Assembly (NCBI RefSeq): GCF_026625985.1
Contig: NZ_CP113116.1
Coordinates: forward strand, 4,402,001-4,466,000
Direction of reading: 5' to 3'
Length of the DNA: 64,000 nt
Source: Mycobacterium sp. Aquia_213
GTDB lineage: Bacteria > Actinomycetota > Actinomycetes > Mycobacteriales > Mycobacteriaceae
Below, piece by piece: positions 48,912 to 57,492 of this stretch (the stretch's first letter is position 1; each line of letters begins with the position of its first letter). The notes under the pieces were generated by a model. It saw nothing but the letters and a program-made list of their open reading frames with translations, was not told the DNA's origin and did no database searches. Both the position numbers and the translations under genes were made by a program.

Positions 48912-49727
48912 TGCACTCCGTCTCCAGCCGCCCTCGAGCACTGGGGACCAAACACGCGGGAGGACTGCAGCGCGGTCTTGGTTTCACACGAATCAGATTG
49001 CTTCACTTGGCCTTCGGGGCCGATGAGCGGCCGATAGGTGGTAGGGATGGCATCGTGTCACCGCTCCCTGCAGCGTGAGTCGGAGGGCCTGCACGGAGTG
49101 GTGCAATCGGAAAATCACTGTATGTTCGGCGATTTGGAGGTCGGCGGCGTTTCCAGATCCACTCTGCCGGCGACTCTGGGCACTTGATCACTTCTTGCTA
49201 TTGATACGAGTCAGACATCCGGCAAGTTCACAAGTCGGGACCGGCCACCTACTGAGATCATCTACGGTTCCCGCACGTAGACCGTAACTTTGTACTTTGG
49301 CTGGTCGGCGTACTGGTTTGGTCTGATTTATCGGCAACCGCATGATCGAGACGCGCGTGGGCATTTCGTGACGATCTCATGGCTGGAGGTTGCCGCCGAC
49401 AGACGTGCTCCAAGCGGCCATCGGCCGCCGACCATTTCGGTCGAGAGTACGCTCAATTGGCGGTCCGTTGTTGGTGGCCACCCGCGCGAAGGAAGCTCTG
49501 CCGTAGCGATTTTGGACGCTGTGCCCGTTCCACCATCCGTGCCTCAGAACCTGGGATAAACTCTCCGGCCGCTGTCAAATTGCTGTCAATTCAAGGTATT
49601 TCGTCGTCCGCTTAGGTGAGCTACAACACGATCCGGCGCCGATTGAACTTATTCCCAGACGACTACGTCGAGCCCAGTAGATAGACAACATCACTCCTGC
49701 AGTGACAAAACAAACCTGGAGCCGAAT
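48912..49727. other. Long non-coding stretch before the dialkylresorcinol-type cluster
   Basis: 816 bases separating the leftward anti-sigma gene from the rightward biosynthetic operon. I checked for the missing sigma factor and found no helical -10/-35-recognition segments in any frame, only interrupted reading. GGAG lies before the ketosynthase ATG. A promoter for the cluster must lie here, but I could not fix a -10/-35 pair. Confidence 0.5.
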
Positions 49728-50867
49728 ATGAGCGCTTACATCACCGCCACCGGCAGCTTTCTGCCCGGCGACCCCGTGCCTAACGACGAAATCGAGGATT
49801 ACATCGGCAAGGCGGGACGCTCGACCTCTGATCTCAAGGACATCACTCTCGCCAACTGCGGCATCAAAACGCGCCACTACGCGATCGACAAGAAGCAGCA
49901 GACGGTCATCTCCAACGCGGCGATGGCAGCCAACGCCGTTCGGAGCGCAGCCGAGCGCGCCGGCCTCGGTCCCAACGATGTCGAATTGCTTTGTGCCGCG
50001 ACCACATTGCCGGACCTGATGGCGCCAGGACATGCCAGCATGGTGCACGGCGAGCTGGGCTACGGCCCACTCGAAATCGCAACCCTGCACGGGATCTGCA
50101 GTTCAGGGATTATGGCGCTGAAGAACGCCTACCTGCAGGTGGCGATCGGTGAGAAGCGCACCGCGATTAGCGTGGCCAGCGAGTTCGCGTCCCGCTTCTT
50201 CAAGAACTCCCGTTATGAGGAGATGGGCGTTGTCGCCGAGGAGGGGACCCTCCCACTCGAAGCCGCCTTCTTGCGCTACATGCTCTCGGATGGGGCCGGC
50301 GCAGTGGTAATCCAGGACGAGCCCAAAGCCTCTGGCATCAGCCTGCGCATCGACTGGATCTCGCTGACGTCGTACGCGAACACCGAGAAGACGTGTATGT
50401 ACGGTGGCAGTCCGGACACGGGCGCCACGAAGTCTTGGGGGGACTACGCGAACGCGTCCGAGGCCGCCGCCGACGGGGCGTTGGTCCTGCGACAGGATCT
50501 TTCCCTACTGCCACACCTGGTGAAGGTTGGTGTCGACGAGTATGACCGCCTGCTCCGACTGGGCAAATTCGATCCGTCGACACTGACTTGGATCCCAGCA
50601 CACTATTCGAGCGAGCGAATGAAAGACACTGTGATGAAGGAGTTCTCGCGACGCGGCATTGACGGTGGCCGGCCCGAAATGTGGTACAGCAACCTGACGA
50701 GTGTCGGAAACATCGGCAGTGCTTCCATTTACGTCATCCTCGACGAGATGATGGAGCAGGGCCTGATCAAGGACGGCGACACGATGCTGTGCATGGTCCC
50801 GGAGTCCGGCCGGTTCGCGGTCTCGTTCATGCATCTCACCGCGGTGTCGTCGGAAACCCCACGGTGA
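49728..50867 (+). CDS. StlD/DarB-type ketosynthase (KAS III fold)
   Basis: A 379-residue thiolase-fold enzyme. The catalytic triad is present: Cys124 in LHGICSSGIMAL, His292 in IPAHYSSERM and Asn328 in TSVGNIGSAS. The long insert after the Cys helix and the Tyr/Met-rich EKTCMYGGSP region differ from FabH. Together with the DarA-like gene that overlaps its end, this points to the StlD/DarB group. Known members join a beta-ketoacyl thioester and an alpha,beta-unsaturated acyl thioester into a 1,3-cyclohexanedione, the precursor of 2,5-dialkylresorcinols. It is the first gene of an eight-gene operon. The substrates here are unknown. Confidence 0.85.
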   Translation: MSAYITATGSFLPGDPVPNDEIEDYIGKAGRSTSDLKDITLANCGIKTRHYAIDKKQQTVISNAAMAANAVRSAAERAGLGPNDVELLCAATTLPDLMAPGHASMVHGELGYGPLEIATLHGICSSGIMALKNAYLQVAIGEKRTAISVASEFASRFFKNSRYEEMGVVAEEGTLPLEAAFLRYMLSDGAGAVVIQDEPKASGISLRIDWISLTSYANTEKTCMYGGSPDTGATKSWGDYANASEAAADGALVLRQDLSLLPHLVKVGVDEYDRLLRLGKFDPSTLTWIPAHYSSERMKDTVMKEFSRRGIDGGRPEMWYSNLTSVGNIGSASIYVILDEMMEQGLIKDGDTMLCMVPESGRFAVSFMHLTAVSSETPR

Positions 50868-51808
50868 CCGGGGCGTCGGAAGCCGGCCCGACCGAGCGGC
50901 TGCGCCATCGGGCAGTCGTCTATCTGTACACGCAGACGGGGCAGTTGCGCGAGACGGCCCAGGCATTGACCGCCCCGCTGGAGGCGCGTGGGTGGGACAT
51001 CCGTTGGGTCGACGTGCGCCCGCGTGACGCGTTCCCGTTCCCCTGGCCAATTCGACGATTCTTCGGAGTGTTTCCGCAAGCGGTGGATCCGCAGGCGCTC
51101 GTGGAGCTCGTCGAGCCGGCGGGCGGCTTCGACTCGGCTGCAGACGAATTGGTCATCCTGGCCTACCAGGTGTGGTACCTGGCGCCCTCGCTTCCAATCC
51201 GATCGCTGCTGAAAACACATCCCGAGGCGGTCCGTGGCCGCACCGTCGTCTCGCTGATCGCATGCCGCAACATGTGGTATTCGGCGGCAATTGAAGCGTC
51301 CGGGCTGCTGCGATCCGCGGGCGCCAGGCGCGTCGACGTAGTCGCCGCCACCGATACGCGAGGGTCATCGACGACCCTGGTGACCACTCTGCGCTGGCTG
51401 CTGACCGGAAAACGCGCGCCGTTTCTATGGTTTGGGCGGGCCGGGGTCGGCGATGACGAACTCACCAGGGTCGCCGCCGTCGGGCAGTGCATCGCTGAGT
51501 CGCGGCGATGCCCGCAAGATGCGGCGCCCATCGTGCCTGCGTTGGCTGCGGCGGACGTCCTTGCCGGCACGGCGTTTCGTAGGTGGGGCGCAACCGTCAG
51601 ATCCATGCGCCGATTCGGCGGTACCGCGCACGCAGCGACTCTGCTCACGTTCGTCCTCAGCCTGGGGATCGCCATCGTGATTGGTCTGCCGTTGCTCGCA
51701 TTCGCGGCAGCCGTGGGCGGTGAACGCTTCGCCACCCGCGTTCGCGGGTTCGTCTACGGTCGGATCTCCTTCGATCTGCCGGTATTCGACCAGGTGGTGA
51801 GCGCATGA
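50864..51808 (+). CDS. DarA-like dialkylresorcinol-forming flavodoxin-fold protein
   Basis: A 314-residue protein starting at GTG inside the ketosynthase stop (GTGA). The N-terminus, AVVYLYTQTGQLRETAQAL, is a flavodoxin-like strand with an FMN-phosphate loop. It is followed by the signature RPRDAFPFPWPIRRFFGVFP, which I recognise from the 'dialkylresorcinol condensing enzyme' DarA. A hydrophobic helix near residues 260-285 (FVLSLGIAIVIGLPLLAFAA) may anchor it in the membrane. In characterised systems DarA aromatises the cyclohexanedione made by DarB. Finding the pair coupled in a mycobacterium is the key evidence for the cluster product. Confidence 0.75.
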   Translation: MTGASEAGPTERLRHRAVVYLYTQTGQLRETAQALTAPLEARGWDIRWVDVRPRDAFPFPWPIRRFFGVFPQAVDPQALVELVEPAGGFDSAADELVILAYQVWYLAPSLPIRSLLKTHPEAVRGRTVVSLIACRNMWYSAAIEASGLLRSAGARRVDVVAATDTRGSSTTLVTTLRWLLTGKRAPFLWFGRAGVGDDELTRVAAVGQCIAESRRCPQDAAPIVPALAAADVLAGTAFRRWGATVRSMRRFGGTAHAATLLTFVLSLGIAIVIGLPLLAFAAAVGGERFATRVRGFVYGRISFDLPVFDQVVSA

Positions 51809-51867
51809 CTGGAGCAGCAGCCCGTGCCGGGACGACCGGTAGCGGCGAGTCTGGAAGGGAGGCAACG

Positions 51868-52128
51868 ATGACCGCTGAGACCCTCGATTATCAGGACCTC
51901 GTGGACTGGCTGTCCGCGAAGGTGGCCGGGCAGCTCAACGTGGCGCCGGACACCATCGACATCGACACCCCGTTGGCCGATTACGGAATTGACTCCGCCG
52001 CGAGTCTGACGCTCTGCGCCGACCTGGAGTTCGAGAAGGGAATCCCCGTCGAAACCACGATTGTGTGGGATTACGCCACCATTGATGCCATCGCGGCGTA
52101 CCTCGTCACCGAGCGGGTGCTGCCATGA
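51868..52128 (+). CDS. Discrete acyl carrier protein
   Basis: An 86-residue acidic ACP. Phosphopantetheine Ser lies in YGIDSAASLTL, with helix 1 DLVDWLSAKVAGQL and helix 4 YATIDAIAAYL. The start was placed at the ATG behind GGGAGG. A further ATG overlapping the DarA-like stop would add 21 Gly/Ala-rich residues and is possible. The gene ends inside the start of the KS-AT-ACP gene (ATGA). It probably receives an acyl chain from the downstream acyl-AMP ligase and hands it to the synthase. Confidence 0.85.
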   Translation: MTAETLDYQDLVDWLSAKVAGQLNVAPDTIDIDTPLADYGIDSAASLTLCADLEFEKGIPVETTIVWDYATIDAIAAYLVTERVLP

Positions 52129-55073
52129 TCCCGATCGCCGTGGTCGGGGTCGACTGCCGCTTTCCCGGCGCGCCCGACAAGGACGCGTTCTGGCGGCTGC
52201 TGCTGGATGGCGTTGTGGCCGGCAGCGAAGTGCCTTCGCAGCGTTGGGATGTCGACGCCTACTATCGCGCCGACGGTGCTCCCGGATCGATGAACACCCG
52301 GCGCGGCCATTTCATCGACAATGTCGACACATTCGACAACGACTTCTTCGGGATAGCGCCCGTCGAGGCGGGCGCGCTTGACCCGCAGCAGCGCCTGCTC
52401 CTGGAATCATCCTGGCGCGCAATCGAAGATGCCGGAATCGACCCGCGGTCGCTGACCGGCACCCCGACCGGGGTCTTCGTCGGCATCATGTCCAGCGAGT
52501 GGAGCAACCTGCAAATTCTCGACTTCGCCGGACTCACGGCGTTGCGCGGCACGGGCAGTGGCTATTTCATGACTGCCAACCGCATCTCCTACCACCTGGG
52601 CCTCACCGGACCAAGCGTGGCCATCGATTCAGCCTGCTCTTCCTCATTGACTGCCGTACACCAGGGCTGCGCGGCACTTCGCTCGGGCGAGGCCGATACG
52701 GTTATCGCGGCCGGTGCGAATCTCATTCTGACACAGTCGCTTTCGATCTTCTATACCCAGGCAGGGCTGTCCGCGCCGGATGGTCGCTGCAAGCCGTTCG
52801 GGCTGGGCGCTGACGGCATCGGGCGGGGCGAGGGCGTGGCCGCGGTGGTGCTGCGCCGACTCGACGACGCCCTTGCCGACGGGCAACCGATCTATGCGGT
52901 CGTGAAGAGTTCGGTCACCAACCACGACGGCCGCAGCAACGGCATCACGGCCCCGAGCCGCCGGTCTCAGGTGGAGCTGATGCGCCGAGCGCTGAGCCTG
53001 GCCGACGTCGATGCCGGCCAGATCGGCTTCGTCGAGGCGCACGGCACCGGCACGGTGCTCGGCGACATGATCGAAGCCAACGCTCTTGGCGACGTGCACA
53101 AGACACGAGTCGGAGAGCCCTGTCTGCTCGGTTCCGTGAAGGGAAACATCGGGCACACCGAGGGCAGTGCGGGGATCGCGGCGTTCATCAAGACGTGCCT
53201 GGCGTTGCACCATGGCGTGCTGCCCCCGACGGTGTTCGGCGACAGCGCCAATCCGGCCTTGCGACTGGCCCAGCACGGTCTGCAGTTGGCCGACGGTCCA
53301 CGAAAGCTACCGGTGAACGGCACGCTGGGCGCGGTGAGCTCGTTCGGCCTCGGCGGCAGTAACGCGCACGCGATTCTGGAGACGGCCCCGGCCACGGCGC
53401 TGCCCGTCCCGGGTGCGGCCGGGGTCCTTACCATCTCAGCGCCGTCAGCGCAGGCGCTGCGGCGCAACGCCGAGTCGATGACGGCCGCGCTGGAGACCCT
53501 CGACACCACGCAGGTGGCCTCCTGGTGCCGCTCGACCAACGTCGTCAAGCGATCAAACCGGCATCGCCTTGTCGTTGCAGGCGATCGCGACACCCTGGTT
53601 GACGGGATTCGCCAATTTACGGACGGCGCCGGTGAGGATCTGGTGTCGTCGGCCCCGCCGCACCGGGCCCCGGCCAGCGTCGGGATCCTGTTCTCGGGTC
53701 AGGGTTCCCAGTACCCAGGCATGACACGGCGACTCTACGATGCTCATCCGGTCTACCGGGAGAATCTCGACTCCGCGGCTGCCGCCCTGGATCCGCACCT
53801 CGGATCGGATCTGCTCGCAACGATGTTCGGCCGCGCAGCCGGCCTTGATCACACCAGCCTCGCGCAGCCCGCGTTGTTCGCCGTGTCCTACGCGCTGGGA
53901 AAGACTCTGCGAGACAGCGGAATCCGGGTGACCTTCGGGATCGGTCACAGCGTCGGGGAGATCGCCGCAGCCTGCGTGGCCCGTGTGCTCACCCTCGACG
54001 CCGCCGCCAAGCTCATCGCGACGAGAGCGCGATCGATGGGCGCGTTGCCCGCAGGTGGGGCAATGATCGCGGTCGACCTCGGCGTTGAGCAGGTGGAAGC
54101 ACTCGTCGCTGAAGAGCCCGGGTGCGGGATCGCGGCGGTCAATGGGCCGCACTCCCTGACCATCTCCGGGGACCTCGACGCCGTGGCACGAATACAAACA
54201 CTGGTCCGGCAACGGGGCGGCAAAGCGGTCAATCTGGCGGTGTCGCACGCCTTCCACTCGCCGCTCATGGAGCCGATGGTGGCCGACTTCCGGCGCGAGA
54301 TAGCCGGCCTCGAGCCAGCACCCGCCGAATTTCCGTTGTTCTCCACGGTGCTCGGCCGCGAAGTCAATGGCACCGAGATGACGGTCGACTACTGGGCCGC
54401 ACAGATCTGTTCTCCGGTGCTGTTCTTCGACGCGGTCCAGGCCGCCGTCAGGACCGGACGCGCCGACTATCTCGCCGAGGCCGGTCCCAAGTCAGCGCTG
54501 CTCACACTCGCCCGACAGGGCGGGCTCCCGCCGCAGACCCGCTCGCTCACGTTGTGTAGCGGCCCGGAGTCGGACGGGACAGAACTGCTCGGTGTGGCTG
54601 CCACGTTGATGCGCGACGGCTACTCACCCGATTTGGCGGCGCTGTACGGCGGACCGGCCGGGCCGCCGCAGCGGATCCCGCCCTACGTCTTCGATACCTC
54701 CAGCCGGTTCTGGTTCGACGGCCCGATCACCTACCCTCGACGGCCGGTGCAGACCGCCGAGGCTCAAAGTAGCGGTCCAGTCGACGAGCCTATGGATACC
54801 GAGCAACCGCAGACCGGTGCGGAGGGTGGGGTTCTCGCGCTGATCGCCGATGTCGGCGGCTATTCGGTCACCACGCTCAGCCGATCCAAACGGCTCGCGG
54901 ACGACTTGGGTTACGACTCGTTGCTGCAGCTTCGCCTCCTGGACCGGCTGCGGGCGGAATATCCGCCACTACACGACATCTCTGTCGCCGAGGTGCTGCC
55001 GAGGATTCACAGCGTCGGTGATCTCACCGACTTCGTGATGGAGCGGCTCGATGAGGCCGGCACAGCACGATGA
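52125..55073 (+). CDS. Type I polyketide synthase KS-AT-ACP
   Basis: 982 residues. KS 1-420: Cys171 in DSACSSSL, His306 in EAHGTGT, His344 in NIGHTEG. AT ~515-800: GQGSQ, Ser609 in GHSVGE, specificity motif H-A-F-H (708-711), predicting malonyl-CoA. A hydrophilic linker (~870-900) leads to a C-terminal ACP with Ser932 in LGYDSLLQL. No reductive domains are present, so one round would leave a beta-ketoacyl-ACP. That is exactly the kind of donor a DarB-type enzyme uses. The gene shares ATGA overlaps with both the ACP gene before and the thioesterase gene after it. Confidence 0.92.
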   Translation: MIPIAVVGVDCRFPGAPDKDAFWRLLLDGVVAGSEVPSQRWDVDAYYRADGAPGSMNTRRGHFIDNVDTFDNDFFGIAPVEAGALDPQQRLLLESSWRAIEDAGIDPRSLTGTPTGVFVGIMSSEWSNLQILDFAGLTALRGTGSGYFMTANRISYHLGLTGPSVAIDSACSSSLTAVHQGCAALRSGEADTVIAAGANLILTQSLSIFYTQAGLSAPDGRCKPFGLGADGIGRGEGVAAVVLRRLDDALADGQPIYAVVKSSVTNHDGRSNGITAPSRRSQVELMRRALSLADVDAGQIGFVEAHGTGTVLGDMIEANALGDVHKTRVGEPCLLGSVKGNIGHTEGSAGIAAFIKTCLALHHGVLPPTVFGDSANPALRLAQHGLQLADGPRKLPVNGTLGAVSSFGLGGSNAHAILETAPATALPVPGAAGVLTISAPSAQALRRNAESMTAALETLDTTQVASWCRSTNVVKRSNRHRLVVAGDRDTLVDGIRQFTDGAGEDLVSSAPPHRAPASVGILFSGQGSQYPGMTRRLYDAHPVYRENLDSAAAALDPHLGSDLLATMFGRAAGLDHTSLAQPALFAVSYALGKTLRDSGIRVTFGIGHSVGEIAAACVARVLTLDAAAKLIATRARSMGALPAGGAMIAVDLGVEQVEALVAEEPGCGIAAVNGPHSLTISGDLDAVARIQTLVRQRGGKAVNLAVSHAFHSPLMEPMVADFRREIAGLEPAPAEFPLFSTVLGREVNGTEMTVDYWAAQICSPVLFFDAVQAAVRTGRADYLAEAGPKSALLTLARQGGLPPQTRSLTLCSGPESDGTELLGVAATLMRDGYSPDLAALYGGPAGPPQRIPPYVFDTSSRFWFDGPITYPRRPVQTAEAQSSGPVDEPMDTEQPQTGAEGGVLALIADVGGYSVTTLSRSKRLADDLGYDSLLQLRLLDRLRAEYPPLHDISVAEVLPRIHSVGDLTDFVMERLDEAGTAR

Positions 55074-55804
55074 CGCCCGTCGAATTGGTGTGCTTTCACC
55101 ACGCCGGTGGTGGGGCCGCGTCGTTTCATCCGCTGCGCCGAGCGCTGGCGAACATCGGCGCCGAGGTGGCATTTACCGCCGTGACTCTGCCGGGACGGGA
55201 GTCGCGCCGCGACGAGCCCCGCCATGTCGACGCCGAGACCTGCGTGCGGGCGCTGGGCGGCGAGCTCGACGAGCTGTTGCGCCGGCCCCACGTTCTGCTG
55301 GGTCACAGCATGGGCGCGACACTCGCGTATCTACTGGCGCAACAACGCATCTCATGCGGCCTGCGGACACCGGAGGCGGTCATCGTCGCGTCCTGCCGCG
55401 CCCCGCACCTACCCCCTCCCCGGCTTGATCTGCAGCTGCTCGGCGATTACGCGCTAGCCACCGAGCTCGCGCGCTATGGCGGGCTGCCGACCGAAGTCCT
55501 GAACCGACCGGACTGGCTGGCGCTGCTGATGCCCACCGTTCGTGACGATCTGCGGATCTGCCAGTCCCACTGGCGAACCGATGCGCCACCGCTTCCGTGT
55601 CCACTACACATCGTCGGGGGAATCGGCGACCCGGTCGCGCCGCCTGACACGGTGGCCGCCTGGGCGTCGCACTCGGTGCAGCCTCAACCGGTTCGCTTTT
55701 ACCCCGGCGGCCACTTCCTGTTCCGTTCGCCGGAACCGGCATTGGTAGCCACCATTGCGCGTGTCGCCGAGGAGGCGGCACGGGAAAGGAACTTACTCCC
55801 GTGA
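55070..55804 (+). CDS. Type II thioesterase
   Basis: A 244-residue alpha/beta hydrolase of the TesA/GrsT group. It opens VELVCFHHAGGGAASFHPL, has the nucleophile Ser in LLGHSMGATLAY, the acid in GIGDPVAPPD and His in YPGGHFLFR. Such enzymes remove stalled or wrong acyl groups from carrier proteins; some release product. Start and stop overlap both neighbours by four bases. The position directly after the synthase suggests editing of its ACP or of the discrete ACP. Confidence 0.9.
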   Translation: MTPVELVCFHHAGGGAASFHPLRRALANIGAEVAFTAVTLPGRESRRDEPRHVDAETCVRALGGELDELLRRPHVLLGHSMGATLAYLLAQQRISCGLRTPEAVIVASCRAPHLPPPRLDLQLLGDYALATELARYGGLPTEVLNRPDWLALLMPTVRDDLRICQSHWRTDAPPLPCPLHIVGGIGDPVAPPDTVAAWASHSVQPQPVRFYPGGHFLFRSPEPALVATIARVAEEAARERNLLP

Positions 55805-57492
55805 GCGTATTAACCCGCGAAATGTCCGCCGCAGCAAGATTTTCGCCGCGCCACTTGACCGCAGGCACGGTCGCCGACCCAGTTCGCTTGACCTGGCGTG
55901 AAGTCCACGAACAGGCGAAACGGATGGCCGGCGGTCTGGCCGCGCGGGGAATACGCCGCCAGGGATCGCTCGCTGTGCTGGCCACCGATGCCGCTGATAT
56001 CGCGCCGCTCGCGCAGGCAGCCTGGCTGAGTCGCGCCGCGGTGACGATGCTGCAGCAACCAACTCCCCGCACCGACCTGGCGGTCTGGCTGGAAGACACG
56101 GTTCGTGCGACTGTGATGATCAAGGCCGACGTGGTCGTCATCGGGGAGCAGTTCCTGGGTGCACTGGATCCGCTGACGGCTCAGGGACTACAGGTCTGCA
56201 CGGTCGAGTCCTTGCGTCGCGCCGACCCGATCGAACTCGACATGTCGGACCACGCCGCCGAGTCGGATATCGCATTGCGGCAGTTGACATCCGGATCAAC
56301 CGGCGTGCCCAAAGCCGTCGAGATCAGTCACGGCAATCTCGCCGCGAATGCCGTCGCCTTGCACGACGGGCTGGAACTCGACATCAACACGGACGTGATG
56401 GCGAGCTGGCTGCCACTGTCGCATGACATGGGGATGATCGCCTTCGTATGTTTCCCCATGCAGCTGGGTATCGAAACCGTCGTCGTCCCACCGGAGGAGT
56501 TCCTCAAACGGCCGCTCGTCTGGGCGGAGTTGATCAGCAGGCACCGCGCGACCATCACCTCAGGCCCCAATTTCGCGTACTCCGTGCTCGCTCGCGTGCT
56601 GCAGCGCGCCGACCCGGGCGCCATCGACCTTTCGTCGCTGCGTATCGCGGTGAACGGAGCCGAACCGATCGACCACCGCGACATGACCCACTTCTCTGCG
56701 ATCGGCGCGCGCTTCGGACTGAGCCCGACGGCGCTGACGCCCGCCTACGGACTCGCCGAAGCCACATTGGTTGCGTCGCTGGGGTCGGCGCACGACCAGG
56801 CGACCATCGACCAGGTCTCGCGGCAGGCCATTGCGGAAGCGCACCGCGCGCAGCCGATCCAAGACGGCTCCTCGGATGTACAGCGTGTGGTGTGTGTGGG
56901 GTTACCGGTGACGGGCCTGGATCTGCGGATAAGCCGGAACGGAACAGCGTTGGCGCCCCGAGAGATTGGCGCAATCGAACTAAGCGGCCCGATGATCGCC
57001 GAACGATATCTCACCTCCGACGGTCTAGTGCCACTGGCCACCGACGGGTGGTTCGACAGCGGAGACCTGGGTTACCTCGACGAGGAGGGGCGACTCTATG
57101 TCTGCGGTCGCACAAAGGATCTCATCGTGCTGGCCGGCAGGAATCTTTATCCGCACGATATCGAGCGCGCGGCCCAGAGCGTCGACGGCGTGCGAAAGGG
57201 CTGCGTGATCGCGCTACGTGTCGACACCGATCGAGAAGGCTTCGCGGTGCTGGCCGAAGTACGCAACGCGACCGACGATGAGGCGCGCACACGGATCAGC
57301 CGCGAGATCGCCGCCCGGGTGAGCAGTCAAGTCGGGCACCGCCCGCGTGACATCCTGTTGTTCCCCGCCGGCGCCTTGCCGAAGACACCGTCCGGCAAGC
57401 TACGCCGCAGCAGCGCTCGAGCACTGCTCCCGACGTACACCCCCGCCCCGACTATCCGCGAGCCGGTTGGGCCTCAGGGGGATCGCAGATGA
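55801..57492 (+). CDS. Fatty-acyl-AMP ligase-like FadD
   Basis: A 563-residue ANL-superfamily enzyme starting at GTG (GTGA overlap). The P-loop is LRQLTSGSTGVPKAVEISH, then the FAAL/CoA-ligase core WLPLSHDMGMIAFV, TPAYGLAEATL, the hinge DSGDLGYLDEEGRLYVCGR and the C-terminal catalytic Lys in LPKTPSGKLRRS. The SHDMGM and YGLAEATL patterns are those of mycobacterial FadD/FAAL proteins, which load acyl-adenylates onto ACPs. Given the discrete ACP and the lack of a loading domain on the synthase, it most likely supplies the fatty acyl starter. Confidence 0.88.
   Translation: MSVLTREMSAAARFSPRHLTAGTVADPVRLTWREVHEQAKRMAGGLAARGIRRQGSLAVLATDAADIAPLAQAAWLSRAAVTMLQQPTPRTDLAVWLEDTVRATVMIKADVVVIGEQFLGALDPLTAQGLQVCTVESLRRADPIELDMSDHAAESDIALRQLTSGSTGVPKAVEISHGNLAANAVALHDGLELDINTDVMASWLPLSHDMGMIAFVCFPMQLGIETVVVPPEEFLKRPLVWAELISRHRATITSGPNFAYSVLARVLQRADPGAIDLSSLRIAVNGAEPIDHRDMTHFSAIGARFGLSPTALTPAYGLAEATLVASLGSAHDQATIDQVSRQAIAEAHRAQPIQDGSSDVQRVVCVGLPVTGLDLRISRNGTALAPREIGAIELSGPMIAERYLTSDGLVPLATDGWFDSGDLGYLDEEGRLYVCGRTKDLIVLAGRNLYPHDIERAAQSVDGVRKGCVIALRVDTDREGFAVLAEVRNATDDEARTRISREIAARVSSQVGHRPRDILLFPAGALPKTPSGKLRRSSARALLPTYTPAPTIREPVGPQGDRR

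Noticed and set aside
48912..49200. Remnant of a sigma factor upstream of the anti-sigma gene
   Set aside because: All minus-strand frames are interrupted by stops and show no sigma-70 region 2 or 4 pattern.
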